Source: Falciphora oryzae
Lineage: Eukaryota; Ascomycota; Sordariomycetes; Magnaporthales; Magnaporthaceae
DNA: 64,000 nucleotides
Assembly (NCBI GenBank): GCA_000733355.1
Contig: JNVV01000054.1
Location: 16,093-80,092, forward strand
Reading direction: 5' to 3'
In this document: in pieces, positions 1 through 11,278 of the stretch
Layout: every line of letters starts with the position of its first letter
Numbering within the stretch: the stretch's first letter is position 1
Program-made: the position numbers and the translations under genes
Notes under the pieces: generated by a model
What the model saw: only the letters and a program-made list of their open reading frames with translations
What the model was told of the DNA's origin: nothing
The model's database searches: none

Positions 1-290
1 TGGGGCGAGTCGGGCGGGCTCAAGTGGAGTGTGCATAGGTACTTACCTGTGTACTGTAGGTACTTTGGTAGCAGGGGACACTGGAGGCGCTACTGGTGTG
101 CTAGCATGGATGTAGCGAGTGGAAACGAGCAAGCTAACCAGAGGTGAGCTTGCATTATTGACCCTACAGACCGATACAGGAACGGTGTAGACAACAACTC
201 CCCGGCGCGCAGCAGGCTAACCGCTGAATGCAGGGTTGGTGGTTCCAGACTCTGGGTCGACCTCCATTCCCAGGTACCGACTATCTGAAG
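1..290. other. No gene recognised at left edge
   Basis: No coding frame here has a family resemblance or a believable splice structure. It includes short GTAGGTACT-type motifs and leads directly into the tandem duplication at 291. I read it as non-coding or decayed DNA. Confidence 0.4.
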
Positions 291-637
291 AGGAAAAAAC
301 ATCGCAAAACGGGACGACCCGGATCTAGCACCACACCCAGAACAACACCGCCAGAAAAAAAAAAAAAAAAAAAAAAAACCATGGGCCTGTTCTAGCTCCC
401 CATCAACCAAACGAGGTCGGCAGTGCAAAGGCCGCCTGCCTCAGTCCACCTACCCTTCTCTCCTCCTCACAAGGAAAAAATAAATCGCAAACGGGACGGC
501 CCGGATCCAGCACCACACCGAGAATAACACCGCCAGAAAGAAAAGAACCATGGCCTGTACCAGCTCCCCATCGACCAAACGAGGCTGGCTGTGCAAGGGC
601 CGCCTGCCCCAGTCCATCTGCTCTCCTCTCCTCACAA
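291..637. repeat. Tandem duplication of a ~170-180 bp unit
   Basis: Two diverged copies lie head to tail, roughly 291-470 and 471-637. Both begin with an A-rich start, then a segment like CGGGACGRCCCGGATC, CACCACACC and ACACCGCCAGAAA. Both continue through CAGCTCCCCATC, CAACCAAACGAGG and GCAAGGCCGCCTGCC-like segments and end in a CTCTCCTC tract. Copy 1 contains a run of 24 A at 355-378, where copy 2 has only AGAAAGAAAAG. The copies differ at many positions, so the duplication is not recent. The element type is unknown. Confidence 0.75.
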
Positions 638-644
638 CCACGCC

Positions 645-2005
645 GATCAGCTAAGCGTATAGCTCGTCGTCGGGGCCACCACGAGTATCTTCTTCCTCCT
701 CCTCGTCCTCCTCGTCCTCCAACTCTCCCTCACTATCGCCGCCGTCGTGGACAGAGGTAGTGGTTGAGCGCCCGCCGTTGGATGGAAGTGGCAGGCACGC
801 CAGACCCCGGACTTGTTTGCTCCCCTGTTCTCAGTGCGCGGGTGCGGGCAACGTGAGCCGAGCGCATTCTTGAGATCAGCAGTGCATATGAGCAAGCAAA
901 CGCCGCAGAGATGAGGGACTCTAAGGGCCGCAGCGTCCCTGTTCGCAGGAGCTGAGTCGGACGGCGATATGGCAATGGGCTGATGGCGGGACGAGCCGGG
1001 ACCACGGGCTCGGACGCCAAGGATCTCCACGCCAGAACCACCATCCGAGCCGGAGTCCTCGCCGGCGTCGTTCTTGACAGTAGGGCCCGACTTCGCATTC
1101 GCGGGAGCGGAGGAAGACAAGATGGGAGGCCTGATTGACGACGCCCCCGCAGCCAGGGTGTCCGACGTGCTCCTCGCCGCGATGTGCTGCCAGGAACGCA
1201 AACGGGACGAAAACGGGTGGAATCAGGCTGTACACTTCCCGCTGCTGCTGCCAGCTGAGGGATTTGTCGATTTCGAGCCGTGGTAAGCATGGCTAGCCTC
1301 TCCCACCTCCTCCTACCTCCTCCTACCTCGTCCGACATCACGATTGCACTTGAGGATATCTGCATTCGCGATGGGCGCCCTGCGATAGCGAAAAGCACGG
1401 AACGCGTCGGGTGAATCGGTGTGCCAAAGGTACAACGCCGACGGCGTAGAGGCCGAAACAAATAGAAGGAAGGCGAGGTAGTAGGGCCGCGCAACGTACG
1501 CATTGTGCGCCGGGAACACCTAGGTCAATATCCTCAGGCCCGCGGCGTGGTATTTGTTCTGGGCGCCCTAGGACACCGCTACGAGGTACAGGAGCTGCCA
1601 GGCGAAAAGCAGCGACGCGAACAGCAGTACCCGCGCTGGAGTCGTCGGAACCAAGAGCTCACGCCAGGATTCGTCGCCCACGGCCGACTTGCCTGCCGCG
1701 GCGGCTCAGCTTATAAGCGGGTGGATGCCGCCGATGAGACCGTTTGCTAACTGTAGGCCCACATTCCCGGCCGTGGCCTCCGGGGGCAGTGAAGTCTCTG
1801 CAGCGGCCGCACCGCAGGCGTGCATCGGCGTGTTCCGGCGAGGTACCGCCCCAGCAGCGGCCGGGGTTGTACCCGAGCTTCCAGGCGCGGTATGTGTCGC
1901 GTCGCGCCTCGCCACTAGGAGAGGGGGGAGAGCGAGGCATTGCATAGTTCCGTGCAGGCGCGGTCGTGTTATTTGGCGCGATTTTTGGGGGCGTTTCAAA
2001 CGCGT
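645..2005 (-). pseudogene. Relic of a membrane-protein gene with in-frame stops
   Basis: On the minus strand a single reading frame from about 1800 to 1320 looks coding but is broken by stops. It contains a glycine/isoleucine-rich helix (LANGLIGGIHPLIS), a stop at about 1706-1708, then a hydrophobic stretch (RVLLFASLLFAWQLLYLVAV at about 1640-1580), a stop, a short segment, another stop, and a second hydrophobic stretch (ARPYYLAFLLFVSASTP). Restoring each TAG to CAG would keep the frame open. A different frame at 720-650 encodes an acidic tail rich in E and D ending in DDELYA, which may be the old C-terminus. I do not recognise the family. It is either a decayed gene or one with unusual introns, and decay is more likely because three stops fall in one frame. 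Confidence 0.4.
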
Positions 2006-2164
2006 AGGGCATGAGAGCACGGTTGTTGTGTTGTGAGTAGGTACCAGGTACCTATGCACCTCGCTACCCACCCCTACATGAACGCCATGGTGGTCCACAT
2101 GCGCCCGAGACCGAGATCGAGCGAGCGCGCCCGCCGCCGCCGCAAGCGTATACCACCACAATCG

Positions 2165-2255
2165 AGGAGGAGGAGGAGGAGTATATTTAACGTCGGTAAA
2201 GTCGGGATCTACCAGTCCCTCCCTCCCTAGGGGCATACGACGTGCTGGCGCTACC
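2165..2255 (+). repeat. Dispersed ~90 bp repeat, copy A
   Basis: This segment runs from a GGAGGAGGAGGAG/TATATTTAACGTCGG core through GATCTACCAGTCCCT to GACGTGCTGGCGCTACC. Its reverse complement recurs at 62970-63060 with only scattered differences. Similarity stops abruptly at GGTAGCG on one side and after the trinucleotide run on the other. The discrete ends suggest the end of a transposable element or a small non-autonomous element. No terminal inverted repeat or target duplication could be fixed. Confidence 0.7.
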
Positions 2256-2732
2256 CGTAACACCCCGCACAGAACCACGACCAGCAGCCTTATGAATCAC
2301 CGCTGGAGGCCTTGGAGGAGGACTCCGGGTGGCGGCCAGAGAGGCACGGCCCCGACTGCCACGCTGGTCAAGAGAGTTCAACTCCATGATGCGCATGCCG
2401 GCTGGCCCCCGCAAATAGCGGGCACTCAACCCGGCCAAGGCGCACCCAGACTCCGAACTCTGATAAGGGGATGAAGCTTATCCAGCCCCGTACGGACGCC
2501 ACGGAGGAGGCGTGCCAGCGATGACCGAAGGACGCTCGGAGGGCCAGGCATAAGAAGGGCCTGAGGGACCCCCTGTAAAGGGAGTCAGAAGGGCAAGCTA
2601 TCGTTTTTGTTCTTTGTTTACCATCACCATAGACTTGTTGAGCTTTGCACGAACACGACTGTTGAACTGCTGGACCTTTGAGATCTCTTTGAGAGAAACC
2701 CCCTTTTCCAGGCCTGACACCGCTGTAGCCTG
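2256..2732. other. No gene recognised
   Basis: This stretch lies between the dispersed repeat and the RNase H relic. The frames are short and none resembles a known family. It probably belongs to the same decayed transposon-rich edge. Confidence 0.4.
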
Positions 2733-2952
2733 CTATAGAAGGCCAGAGCCTGTTACACAGTTACGGAGGCTCCAAACAGCTTTACGGAGGCCCATCCGGG
2801 CCCCTTCCGCCTCGCTGTGGAATACTTCCGCAGGGTGTGCCAGCCTGCCGTGCCCGGAGAACTTGCGTTGGCCGGCTTGGTGTATTACCCAGCCGTATCC
2901 AACTGCGTCGTCCTCCGCTTTGGACCCGTCGCTATACACTATAACGTCCGTA
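2733..2952 (-). pseudogene. RNase H domain remnant of a non-LTR retroelement
   Basis: The minus strand encodes LPPTDVIVYSDGSK followed by a GYGWVI segment and HSEAEGARMGLRKAV. This is the layout of the RNase H domain that follows reverse transcriptase in fungal LINE-type elements: the first catalytic Asp lies in YSDGS and the catalytic Glu in the SEAEG helix. Only about 70 residues survive, and stops close the frame on both sides (TAG near 2971, stop at 2733). No reverse transcriptase or endonuclease sequence was recognised nearby. It is a short dead fragment and marks the left edge as a repeat-bearing segment. Confidence 0.7.
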
Positions 2953-4331
2953 GGTGGGAGGGTGTCGGGCTAACGGGGCGCAGATTGGGGCCGTTTGATT
3001 TTGCTTACGCGAAAAGCTCGCAATTATCCCCTCCGCCGCCGCTGCGGCCGATCCGATAGGCGGGCGCGTAGGCCGGGGGGAGGTGTCGTCGGGGTGTAGG
3101 GTAGGGGAAGGGAAGGGAAGGGAAAGGGGCACCTGTACCGGTGCCGACGCCGCGGAGGACTTCCTGGCCCTATTCGGGCCCTGCCGGGTGTTGCACGTTC
3201 CGCAACGGGGACGGCGTTTTCGCATGCGTGGGCGCTGGAGTGCGCAGGGGCCGGGGCGGCAGCGACGCGCTCCTCCGGGCCGACGGGCCGTTGGCGGGCG
3301 TGGTTGTTGGTGTTGGATCGCTGGACTGGCTGGTGTTAAGGATTTGTATGTAATTTGGCAGTGTGCACTAACAGTACAATGCTAAGAATTGATAGGTTCG
3401 AGGAAGGTTGAAGTAGACGGTAGAGGGCTCATAGCGGAACAGAGAAAGCCTGGCAGCGCGAGTCTATGTAGGTCGAAATGCGACATTGGGAAGCCCAAGA
3501 AAACACTGAGCGCTCACCGCCCTGGGGGCTTCTACGTCTTCGAGAAGCCTGGGCGTGGGCCGTGGAATGTTTTCATCTGCGCCATGGATTTTGCGGACCT
3601 CAAACGTTATGGAGCCACATCCATCACACGGTGTGTCAAAGAGGTGTGTGTGATGAGCAGACGACTGGGATGGATGGAGTCGGCAGGAGGGTCCCCGCTC
3701 GTGCGCCAATCAAAATGATGGATCCAGGTCGGAGCCCCTTTTTGGGGGCCGGCAAAATCGCGGGTCACTGTGCAGGCGCGAACGGGCCGCGACAATTCCA
3801 TGATTGCACCGCCCCCTGCGACCTGCAGCAGCCAGCACCAACCTCCAAGAAACGACCTCGACACGCATCGGCCGATCGCCAACGCGCCACCCAACCCGAC
3901 TGCCTCTGCCCGCTCCAATCCAAGACAGACTACCGCCCCGGCTGCTAGCCTACCTGGCTTCGGGCGCTCAACAACCCGTTCGGCGTAGCGCCCGTTGCGA
4001 TTCGCCGAGACCCGACCCCCGACGCCTCCTGGCCTTCCCGAGCACCCGGCGCCGCCTTCCCGAGGCCTCGACAGGGCCCCTATCAACTGCCGTCCACCGG
4101 CTCCTCTCCGCCCGCATCCCCAAGGCTGCCTCTGGGGTTTGAATGTTGAAGCTCGCGAAGCTGGCAGATCTCCAAAGCCCCATCGAATCCACGCTGTGAG
4201 GCGGCTCCAGCTCGCACGCCAAAGCCCGCCTGGCCCCTCGCGCCCCCGGCGGCGCGGCAGCCTCCTGAGAGGCGCTCACGAATGGTCCTGCGCTCCCCCT
4301 AATCCGCACGCGCTTGGACGAGGGAGGAGGG
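2953..4331. other. Intergenic DNA and kinase 5' region
   Basis: Several overlapping open frames on both strands here are GC-rich shadows with no family resemblance. The last several hundred bases before 4332 are C-rich on the plus strand, as expected for a fungal promoter and 5' leader feeding the kinase gene. No further gene is supported. Confidence 0.5.
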
Positions 4332-7300
4332 ATGCACCCGGCAAGGGCCAAGTCCGACTCGGGGCGCAAGGCCAAGGCAAGTCCCGACCTATTTCTCTCC
4401 GGTCTGCTTGCGCGACGTGTAGCTAACCGGGCACGTCGTTTCCATATCTCCAGCTCGCGAACTCCTACCAAGCCCTCCTCGAGTAAGTGCCGCCCTCCGC
4501 CCGACCTGTGCTCAACGTGCGGTTCTGTGCCTCGCGTCTCTGACAACGCGTGCCCCCTACCTCCAGCGAATTCTCGAACAAGGACCTGAAGTCGGTTGGA
4601 AACTACACTCTTGGTCGCCTGATCGGCAAGGGCTCCTTTGGCAAGGTCTATCTTGCTTCGCACAAACTCATCAATGGCTCCAAGGTATGTCTACAGAGAC
4701 CATACAGTCTTGGATATCGTACTTGCGAGCTCTTGCCGCCGCTGACCAGTTCGTCGGCTCCTCCACGCCACGCCACCCACGATAGGTCGTCCTCAAGTCC
4801 GCCCAGAAAGATGACTCCAACCTCGCGCGCGAGATCCACCACCACCGGCAGTTCGTGCACCCGCACATCGCACGACTGTACGAGGTCATAGTCACCGAGA
4901 CCATGGTCTGGCTAGTGTTGGAATACTGCCCGGGCGACGAGCTGTACAACTACCTGCTAAGGCACGGGAAGTTGCCTGTCGAAAAGGTGCAAAAGACGTT
5001 CGCGCAGCTTGTGGGCGCCGTCTCGTACGTCCACATGCAGTCGTGCGTGCACCGCGACCTCAAGCTTGAGAACATCCTGCTCGACAAGCACGAGAACGTC
5101 AAGCTCGTCGACTTTGGCTTCACGAGGGAGTACGAGGGCAAGTCTAACTACCTGCAGACCTTTTGCGGCACAATCTGCTACTCGGCACCCGAGATGCTCA
5201 AGGGCGAGAAATACGCCGGCGAAAAGGTCGACGTCTGGAGTTTAGGCGTCATCCTCTATGCCCTCCTGTGCGGCGAGCTGCCATTCGACGAGGATGACGA
5301 CAACGACACCAGGCGCAAAATCCTGTCCGAGGAGCCCAAGTACCCGGACCACCTGCCTCCAACCGCTCTTTCGCTTCTCCAGATATTGCTGTCCAAGCGG
5401 CCGCTGCGCCGGCCCTCTCTCGCCGACATCCTCAGTCACCCCTTCCTCGCCGACCACGCGCCCAACCAACAAGCAATCCTGGGCATACAGCAGCCGTCGC
5501 CCTTCTCGACCGCGCTTGAGAAGGACGTGCTGCAGCGCATGCGCAGCGCCGGTGTCAACATGGACGCCGTTATCGAGTCTGTCCTCTCGCAGCGCTGCGA
5601 TCCACTCGGGGGCTGGTGGGCCCTGCTGACGGAGAAGGAGGAGAGGAAGCAGCGGAGACGCGAGAGGAAACGGCGAGAGAAGGAACAGGACCATCGTAGT
5701 TCTCGCCGCCTATCGACTACGTCCAGCAGGCTTGAAAGGCTTGCGACGGTCGGCGAGGAGGCGGCAGGCCACCACCGCGCCCACGGCTTCGTCAAGATCG
5801 GAGACCCGCCACCTCCAAGGACTAGGGGCCGCACGGAGCGCAGGAGCGGTTACTACCCAGACCTTCATATCCCGGACTCACCGGGCTTCAGGGGTCTGGA
5901 TAAGATTAATGGGGCCCTCAGTCCCGACGGTGAGGTGCCGCCACCACCCATAGACAAGGACTCGATTCGCTCCGTCAGCTCCTCGCGCCAGAGAAGGCCA
6001 ATACCACCCCCAAAGGAAGGTATCCTCCGCAGCGCACGATCTAGGGGCTCAACTCTCCATCTGGTGACTACGAGCGACGCGTTGGGCAGCAGCAGCGCTG
6101 GCAGCCATCTCGGTGTCAATGGCGCCGGTGGGAGCGTCGCCAGCGGGCAGCCGGACATGCAGCAAAAGGTGCGCAAAAAGCCTTCTCAAGTTATAGTCGC
6201 GCACTGGAAGAACTGGACCCATTGGTTTTTCGAAAACACGCGTCGGCACAAGCACCCGGACAAGCGTGGAAGCCTCTCAACCCCAAATCTACTTGACAGG
6301 GTCGGCAGGGGCGGGAGCAAGGAGACCAAGTCCAAGGACACCAGCCCGCGGCCGCAAACCAGCAAGTACCCAGCGTCTGGGAGTTCGGGGTCACACCACA
6401 ACGTTTCGGGACTGCCCAAGGGTGTCGTGGCCAATGGCTTTGCTGCCAAGAGCGCGGGTTCGCCAGGCGCCCCAGGAGCCGGGATGGCTGGCGGCGGGGG
6501 TGCTGTACCGCCAGACGGAGCGGCGGTGTCAGCGGCGCCCTCGTCGGCGTCGCACCACCCCGGCCATCCAAAGATATATACGGGTGGCGGCGGCGGTGGC
6601 AGCTCTACAGCATACAAGAGGCAGTCGCTCTCGCCCTCGCCATTGACGCCCCGCACGGCTCTCCGGCGCTCGTCGGCCGGAACGGCAGGCCTGCGTGGGC
6701 GCAAGTCGACCTCGTCCTCCGTCTCATCGGTGCGCTCGATCCACCACCATCACCACTCACACTCCAAGGCCAGCTCGACAAGCTCCAACGGTTCCGTCTC
6801 GACCAGCATGTCCAAAGCGACAATGCACGCCACGCGTTCTCCGCACCACTCGGTCAAAGTCCTGCCCGCGACGCCGACCTCGGGCGCGTTCCCCAACAAC
6901 ATCCGGCTCGTGCGCGGACCGTTCACCGAGGGAGTGCCGGCCGGTGGATCGTCGTCGATGCAGCCGCCCGGGTCGCCGAACCCCTTTGGCGGCGGAGGCT
7001 CCTCGGTCATGTTCGCCAAGCGCAAGCGCAACATCTTCAAGGGTCCCATGTTGTCCTTTGGCGGCGGCGGCGGCGGCGGGCCGGGCACCAGGAGCACGAG
7101 CTCCGGGTCTCACTCGCGCTCTGCCAGCGCCAACGGGCTGGGGCGGAGAAGCGGCGAGATCACGATCGAAGAGGTGGATGAAGACGACGAGTTCGCCGTC
7201 GGGGAGAGCGAGGTGGAGGAGGTGGACGCCTTCACTCCCGTCGTCCGCGGCCCGGGCGAGCAGGTGGAGGAGATATTCGAGGAGGATGAGGACTCCATCA

Positions 7301-7428
7301 AAACCGTGCGGACCAAAAAGGACCTCTCAAGTATATCCGGCCACCCGGGGGCCACGATGAGCCAGCCCATCAGCCCCATGACTCTAGGCGAGGCCGCCGT
7401 TGCCGGCGAACGCGGTGTTGCAGGCTGA
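4332..7428 (+). CDS. Serine/threonine protein kinase, CAMK-like, long disordered C-terminus
   Basis: My model has exons 4332-4376, 4454-4482, 4567-4684 and 4786-7428, giving 944 residues. The catalytic domain spans about residues 40-300. It shows the glycine loop IGKGSFGKV, the VVLK lysine (about K68), HRDLKLEN (about 152-159), a DFG (about 173-175), SAPE in the activation segment (about 197-200), and the DVWSLGVILYALLCGELPF helix typical of CAMKL kinases. A basic coiled stretch (EKEERKQRRRERKRREKE) and about 550 low-complexity residues rich in S, G and H follow. Introns 2 and 3 have good GT/AG ends and CTGAC branch sites. Intron 1 would use a GC donor (AAG/GCAAGT), and an alternative upstream start cannot be excluded. 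Substrate and pathway cannot be read from the sequence. A cell-cycle or morphogenesis role is only a guess from related CAMKL kinases. Confidence 0.9.
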
Positions 7429-7976
7429 TTTGTCAAGTGTTGCCATATAGTATTGACATAAAGCAGTGAGGAGACCGATTTTCCATACAGATAGGACGGA
7501 TAGGGTGTTGAGTCGGCTTTGGTTTCTTATCTTCTGTCCTTCTTCATTCCTTTTTTTCTTTCTTTGCTTCTCTTCTATACTTGTTCTTTTCCGTCCTTCC
7601 TCTTCTGTGCCCTTTCTTACAACGACTCTATTTTGTTGATAGTCTAGCTACCCAAGCGTTTCGTTTGTCCTTTCATGTTCCACTCCCTCTGGTCTGCTTC
7701 GTCTTGCTGTACACCGGGCTTCTCGTTATAGACTTGCCAATATTATTTGATGGCTTCCTCCTGTCGCTTATGTTTTCTCCTTATAACACCCTGTTTTCCT
7801 GCCCCTCCCTCTCTCTTGTGTTCATCTATTCTCCGATGTATTAATTAGCCCAAAAAAGCATTTTCGCTGAAAGACAGCTTTAAACACTCGCTGATTAGCT
7901 TGCAAATGACTCTTCTTAGTTATCACCACCGAGACGATAACCGCCTCGGAAGAACAAGAGCATATTAAAAATTGGG
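7429..7976. terminator. Shared 3' region between convergent genes
   Basis: The kinase (+) and CDC43 (-) genes converge here. The interval is strongly T- and pyrimidine-rich on the plus strand, especially 7540-7830, and contains TATTGACATAAAG-like A/T-rich motifs shortly after the kinase stop. It plausibly holds both 3' UTRs and poly(A) sites. No coding signal was seen. Confidence 0.5.
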
Positions 7977-9604
7977 TCATGTTCTTGTCATCTGCATTCG
8001 CCTTGATAACAGCTGTTCGAGCAGCTGTCCGTCCTCAGCCCCTTCCGTGCCAGCCCCGTTCCCTACAAGGCTGTCGGCCTCACAGCCGGCCAGAAGCTCT
8101 CCCAAGCGGACCACTTTATCGGAAGACATGTTGTTCCCGCTGGAATACTGTCCCAAAAGCCCTCTGCGCCCTGCCTCTATCTTGGCGGCCGTTTGCGAGC
8201 TAACACAAAGGGTCACGTCGAACTCTTTGAGGTTCGGCTCCCCCATGGCTGCCAGCACAGCCAAGCCCAGGTAAGCGTGGTATATATCCGGCGGGCCGCC
8301 CGGGTGCTTGCTGAAGCCACCGATGAGGTGCTGCGTCTTGTCCATCAGGAACCGGCGGGCCGGCTCACGCGCGATGTCCACGTCGGCGCCGCCGCCCTGG
8401 CATCCTCTGAGGCCGTCCAGGGTGCCAGCCACCCACCAAGTGTAGCACGTGTCTGCAACCTTGTTGCACCGGCCATTGAGCCCAACATGATCGGGGCAGG
8501 GCCCGGCAACGGCGTCACGATAAAGCACGGGCGGTTGTGGGAAATTTTCGTCGTCGCCGTCGCCGTCAGCTTCGCCGGCAGCTGGATCCTGATAAGCGAG
8601 CTGGCGCGAGGCGAGGAAGCGTAATAACGAGGCGACGTCCATGCCGCAGTGGCTGTCGGATCCTCGGCCCTCAGGGGGCCTCTCGAGGAGGGACAGGGCA
8701 CTAACGGCACAGTATGCATATCCGGCTATGCGAATCTCTCACAGTCAGCGTTCTGGGGCAGTTTGTGTGTCGCTCATCTGAAGGGGCTTGTCGGAGTCAG
8801 CTACGCACCGTGGCTCTCGTGCATGGAGCTCTCCCCAACGCCGCCGTCGAAAGTCTGGGCTTTGCGGATATACCGGGCGAGCGCCTCGACATCGATGTCC
8901 TCCACCCACCCGGGGTCGCCCTGGCTGGGGTCCCCGCGCAGGATCCACCGTATTATCGAGGCTATGTAGCAGTAGCGCATGTCCCGGCCGCCCGCGATCG
9001 TCTTGCGCGCGCGGCTCGGCGGCTCGCCCGGCCCCGCGGGCATCTCGACCAGGACCTCTCCGAAGCTGCCGTCTGGGCGCTGCAGCTTCCTGAGCCAGCG
9101 CAGGGTGGCCGTGCGGCGGACGCCGGCGAAGGCGGACTCGGGCGACGCGGGGTCGGCGACCAGGGCGAGGAGGAGGAGGGCGAAGGCGGTGGCGGCGATG
9201 TTGGCGGAGCCCGGGCTGCCCGGCTCGGGGGCGGCGGATGCAAAGTCCCAGCCGTCGTACTCGTGGGTCGGCAGCACGTGCGTCGGGGACCCGCAGAAGC
9301 CGCCGTGAGTGTGTTGGGCGGACAGGATCCAGTCGCGGAGCCGTCGGCGGTCCTCGCGGGTCAGGGGGCCGTCGGGCATTGGTGGCGGGGCGGCGGCGGC
9401 GGCAGCATCGTCAGCAGCAGCGGGGGCTGGGCGGGCAGGAGTGAGGAGGTCCATGGCGGCAATGATGAAGAAGCCGAGCGTCATGCGGGTGCTGTCGTTG
9501 CCCGTGTACTGGCGGGGGAGCAGGGTGCGAAAGCACCGCTGGAAGTAGCGCATGTGGCGCGCGGCGTCCAAAGCGTTGCCGCCGTCATTGCTTGCGGCCG
9601 CCAT
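7977..9604 (-). CDS. CDC43: Geranylgeranyltransferase type I beta subunit
   Basis: Exons are 8809-9604 and 7977-8725, separated by an 83-bp intron (GTGCGT donor, CTGAC branch), for 514 residues. The enzyme attaches geranylgeranyl to CaaL proteins such as Rho1 and Cdc42 and works as a heterodimer with the RAM2/FNTA alpha subunit. The N-terminus (HMRYFQRCFRTLLP, DSTRMTLGFF) matches the family. The alpha-alpha barrel repeats appear as HGGFCGSP, PDGSFGEV, FDGGVGESS and IGGFSKHPGG. Zinc ligands are visible as Asp and Cys in ADTCYTWW and His in QHLIGGF. The intron interrupts the ESHAGYAYCAV motif exactly, which fixes the splice site. Low-complexity inserts (an alanine-rich stretch, and a GDGDDENF loop before the zinc motif) make it longer than the yeast protein. 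It is divergent from ILM1 across 490 bp. Confidence 0.93.
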
Positions 9605-10094
9605 TGCGTGGTGTCTCGTCCACCCGACCGTCGCTGCAGCTGTGCTGTTGTCGCTGTTGTCTTCGTGGCACAGGTTCTACCTCGATCGTCGGCGCGGCGA
9701 CATTCTGCGGTGACCTCACTCACCAGGTTACCCCACACTGTGCATGGGCCCAGGCTTCTGGGCGGTGCCCCACCCGCTCCAGTTGTGGTGGTCCGTGCAT
9801 CTTGCCAAGTGGAAGCGGCTCGTCTGCCCGCCACGCCTAAAGTCCAACAGCTAGGAACTCCGCCTCTCCGCGCGCCTCGCTGTGTCCCGACCGGGTTTGC
9901 CTGTTCTTTTCACTTGCTTTCTGTTACCTTGCTTTCTCAGCCTCGTCTTTGTCTCCTCGCGCGCACCTCTGAGCCTCGACCCCTGGCAACAACACTATTC
10001 AACCAGCACCAAGTGCATGCACCCCGACGTGGCCCAACCCTCCTGACGACACCTTCGCATTCCGCCCCCGCGGCGTGAACACCTCTGGCCCACC
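9605..10094. promoter_or_regulatory. Divergent promoter of CDC43 and ILM1
   Basis: These 490 bp separate two start codons facing away from each other. The ILM1 side carries a pyrimidine-rich leader (CTTTCTGTTACCTTGCTTTCTC near 9915-9945) and CAACACTATTCAACCAGCACC just upstream of the start, typical of fungal 5' UTRs. I see no convincing TATA box. Confidence 0.55.
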
Positions 10095-10864
10095 ATGGCG
10101 CTCATCTCGGGGACCACAATCATCACCTCGCTCTCCCTCTTCCACATCACCCTGGGCTACTTCTTCCTCACCAACCCCGTCACCGTGGCCGACCAGTCGC
10201 TGGTCTTTGTCCTGGGGGAGGCTATGGGCTTGGTGCGTGCCCCGCCGCGCCGCGCAGAACGGAACATCGTCTCGGCATGCTAACTCCCTCCCCCTGCTCG
10301 CTCTCCAGCCCTATGCCCGCAGCTTCGATACGCAGTCCCCCGCTCTGGCCTTCCTCTCCGTCGTCCTTGCCTTCGTAGGCCTCACCGATCTGGCCTCTCT
10401 CAGCATGCCCGAGGAGGTCGCCATGGTCCACCACTGGGGAACACAGGGTGAGTGCACCGTGCTTGTTCTCTCCACCAAGCCCTCCTTTTGTCCCTCTGCG
10501 CGTAACTTCTGGAAGCTGACATACCGGATATACCACCCGCCCAGCACCCCTCCGCTTAACCTTATCGCTGATCCTGCTCCTCTACACCCTCCTCTTCTCG
10601 GCCTCCTCCCCTCTCTACGCCGATTCCCGAGGCGCGCGCGGAGGCATGTTCAACCGCCCGCCGTCACACAACCCGGGCTACGCTCCCTCCAGCTGGGGCG
10701 GCGACGGCCTCAAGAACCGCCTGTTCTTCACCTTCATCTTCCTGGAGATGCTCAGCTGGTTCTGGGTCTGGGTGACGCTGCGGGAGGAGCGCAAGGACAT
10801 TGCGACGAGGAAGGCCATGCGCCGCAGGGGCAGCCAAGGAAGCAACAAGGACTTCCAGCGCTAA
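10095..10864 (+). CDS. ILM1: ILM1-family membrane protein
   Basis: Exons are 10095-10232, 10309-10447 and 10545-10864, for 198 residues. ILM1 was named in yeast for increased loss of mitochondrial DNA, and its biochemical role is unsettled. The N-terminus FHITLGYFFLTNPVTVADQ and the GEAMGLPYARSFDTQSPALA block are as I recall for the fungal family. Four hydrophobic segments are visible: near residues 8-28, a segment around LAFLSVVLAFVGLTDLASL, LRLTLSLILLLYTLLFS, and FFTFIFLEMLSWFWVWV. The tail is basic. Intron 1 (CTAAC branch) falls after GEAMGL; intron 2 (GTGAGT donor) falls inside the QAPLRL codon series, and only that junction keeps the frame. It converges with NAA25. Confidence 0.85.
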
Positions 10865-11278
10865 ACTGGGAAGCACGCCGGCCGATGCTGCTGTCTGGTG
10901 CCCACAACAGTCCCTTTTTTCGTGCCGGCACGTTTTCTCCGATTTGTTTTCTCATCCCGTTAGGGAGGTATGGCATGGCATGGCATGGCAACTTATGACG
11001 CATGTAGAGATATTTGAAAGACATTCAGAGGTTTTGGATTGCTTTTCTTTTATTCTTCATCCTTGTTTTATCTCCTTGCATTTTTTACCGCCTGTCGATG
11101 CAGCATGCATTTCAGGCCGCTATCTAGTTTGCCAAGATAGAACGAGATACCCTTCAGCGAATTCGGATTGTTCGCTTCTTACAAACCATCAACGTGAGTC
11201 GTATATGTCGCGTTGGGGATCTGGTCGTGATTGCTCGTCCGTGGCAGTGTTCGGATATCGGTCATGCCCAGAGGCTTT
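10865..11278. terminator. Shared 3' region of ILM1 and NAA25
   Basis: A 414-bp gap lies between convergent stop codons. It contains the short tandem GGCATGGCATGGCATGGCA (10974-10992) and a T-rich stretch near 11040-11085. There is no coding signal. Confidence 0.45.

Noticed and set aside
3968..4663. 231-codon minus-strand ORF
   Set aside because: Overlaps the kinase promoter and first exons on the other strand; R/A/G-rich without domains.
8714..10078. 454-codon plus-strand ORF
   Set aside because: Antisense to the CDC43 exons and running into the ILM1 promoter; no domain, and the minus strand encodes a clear enzyme.
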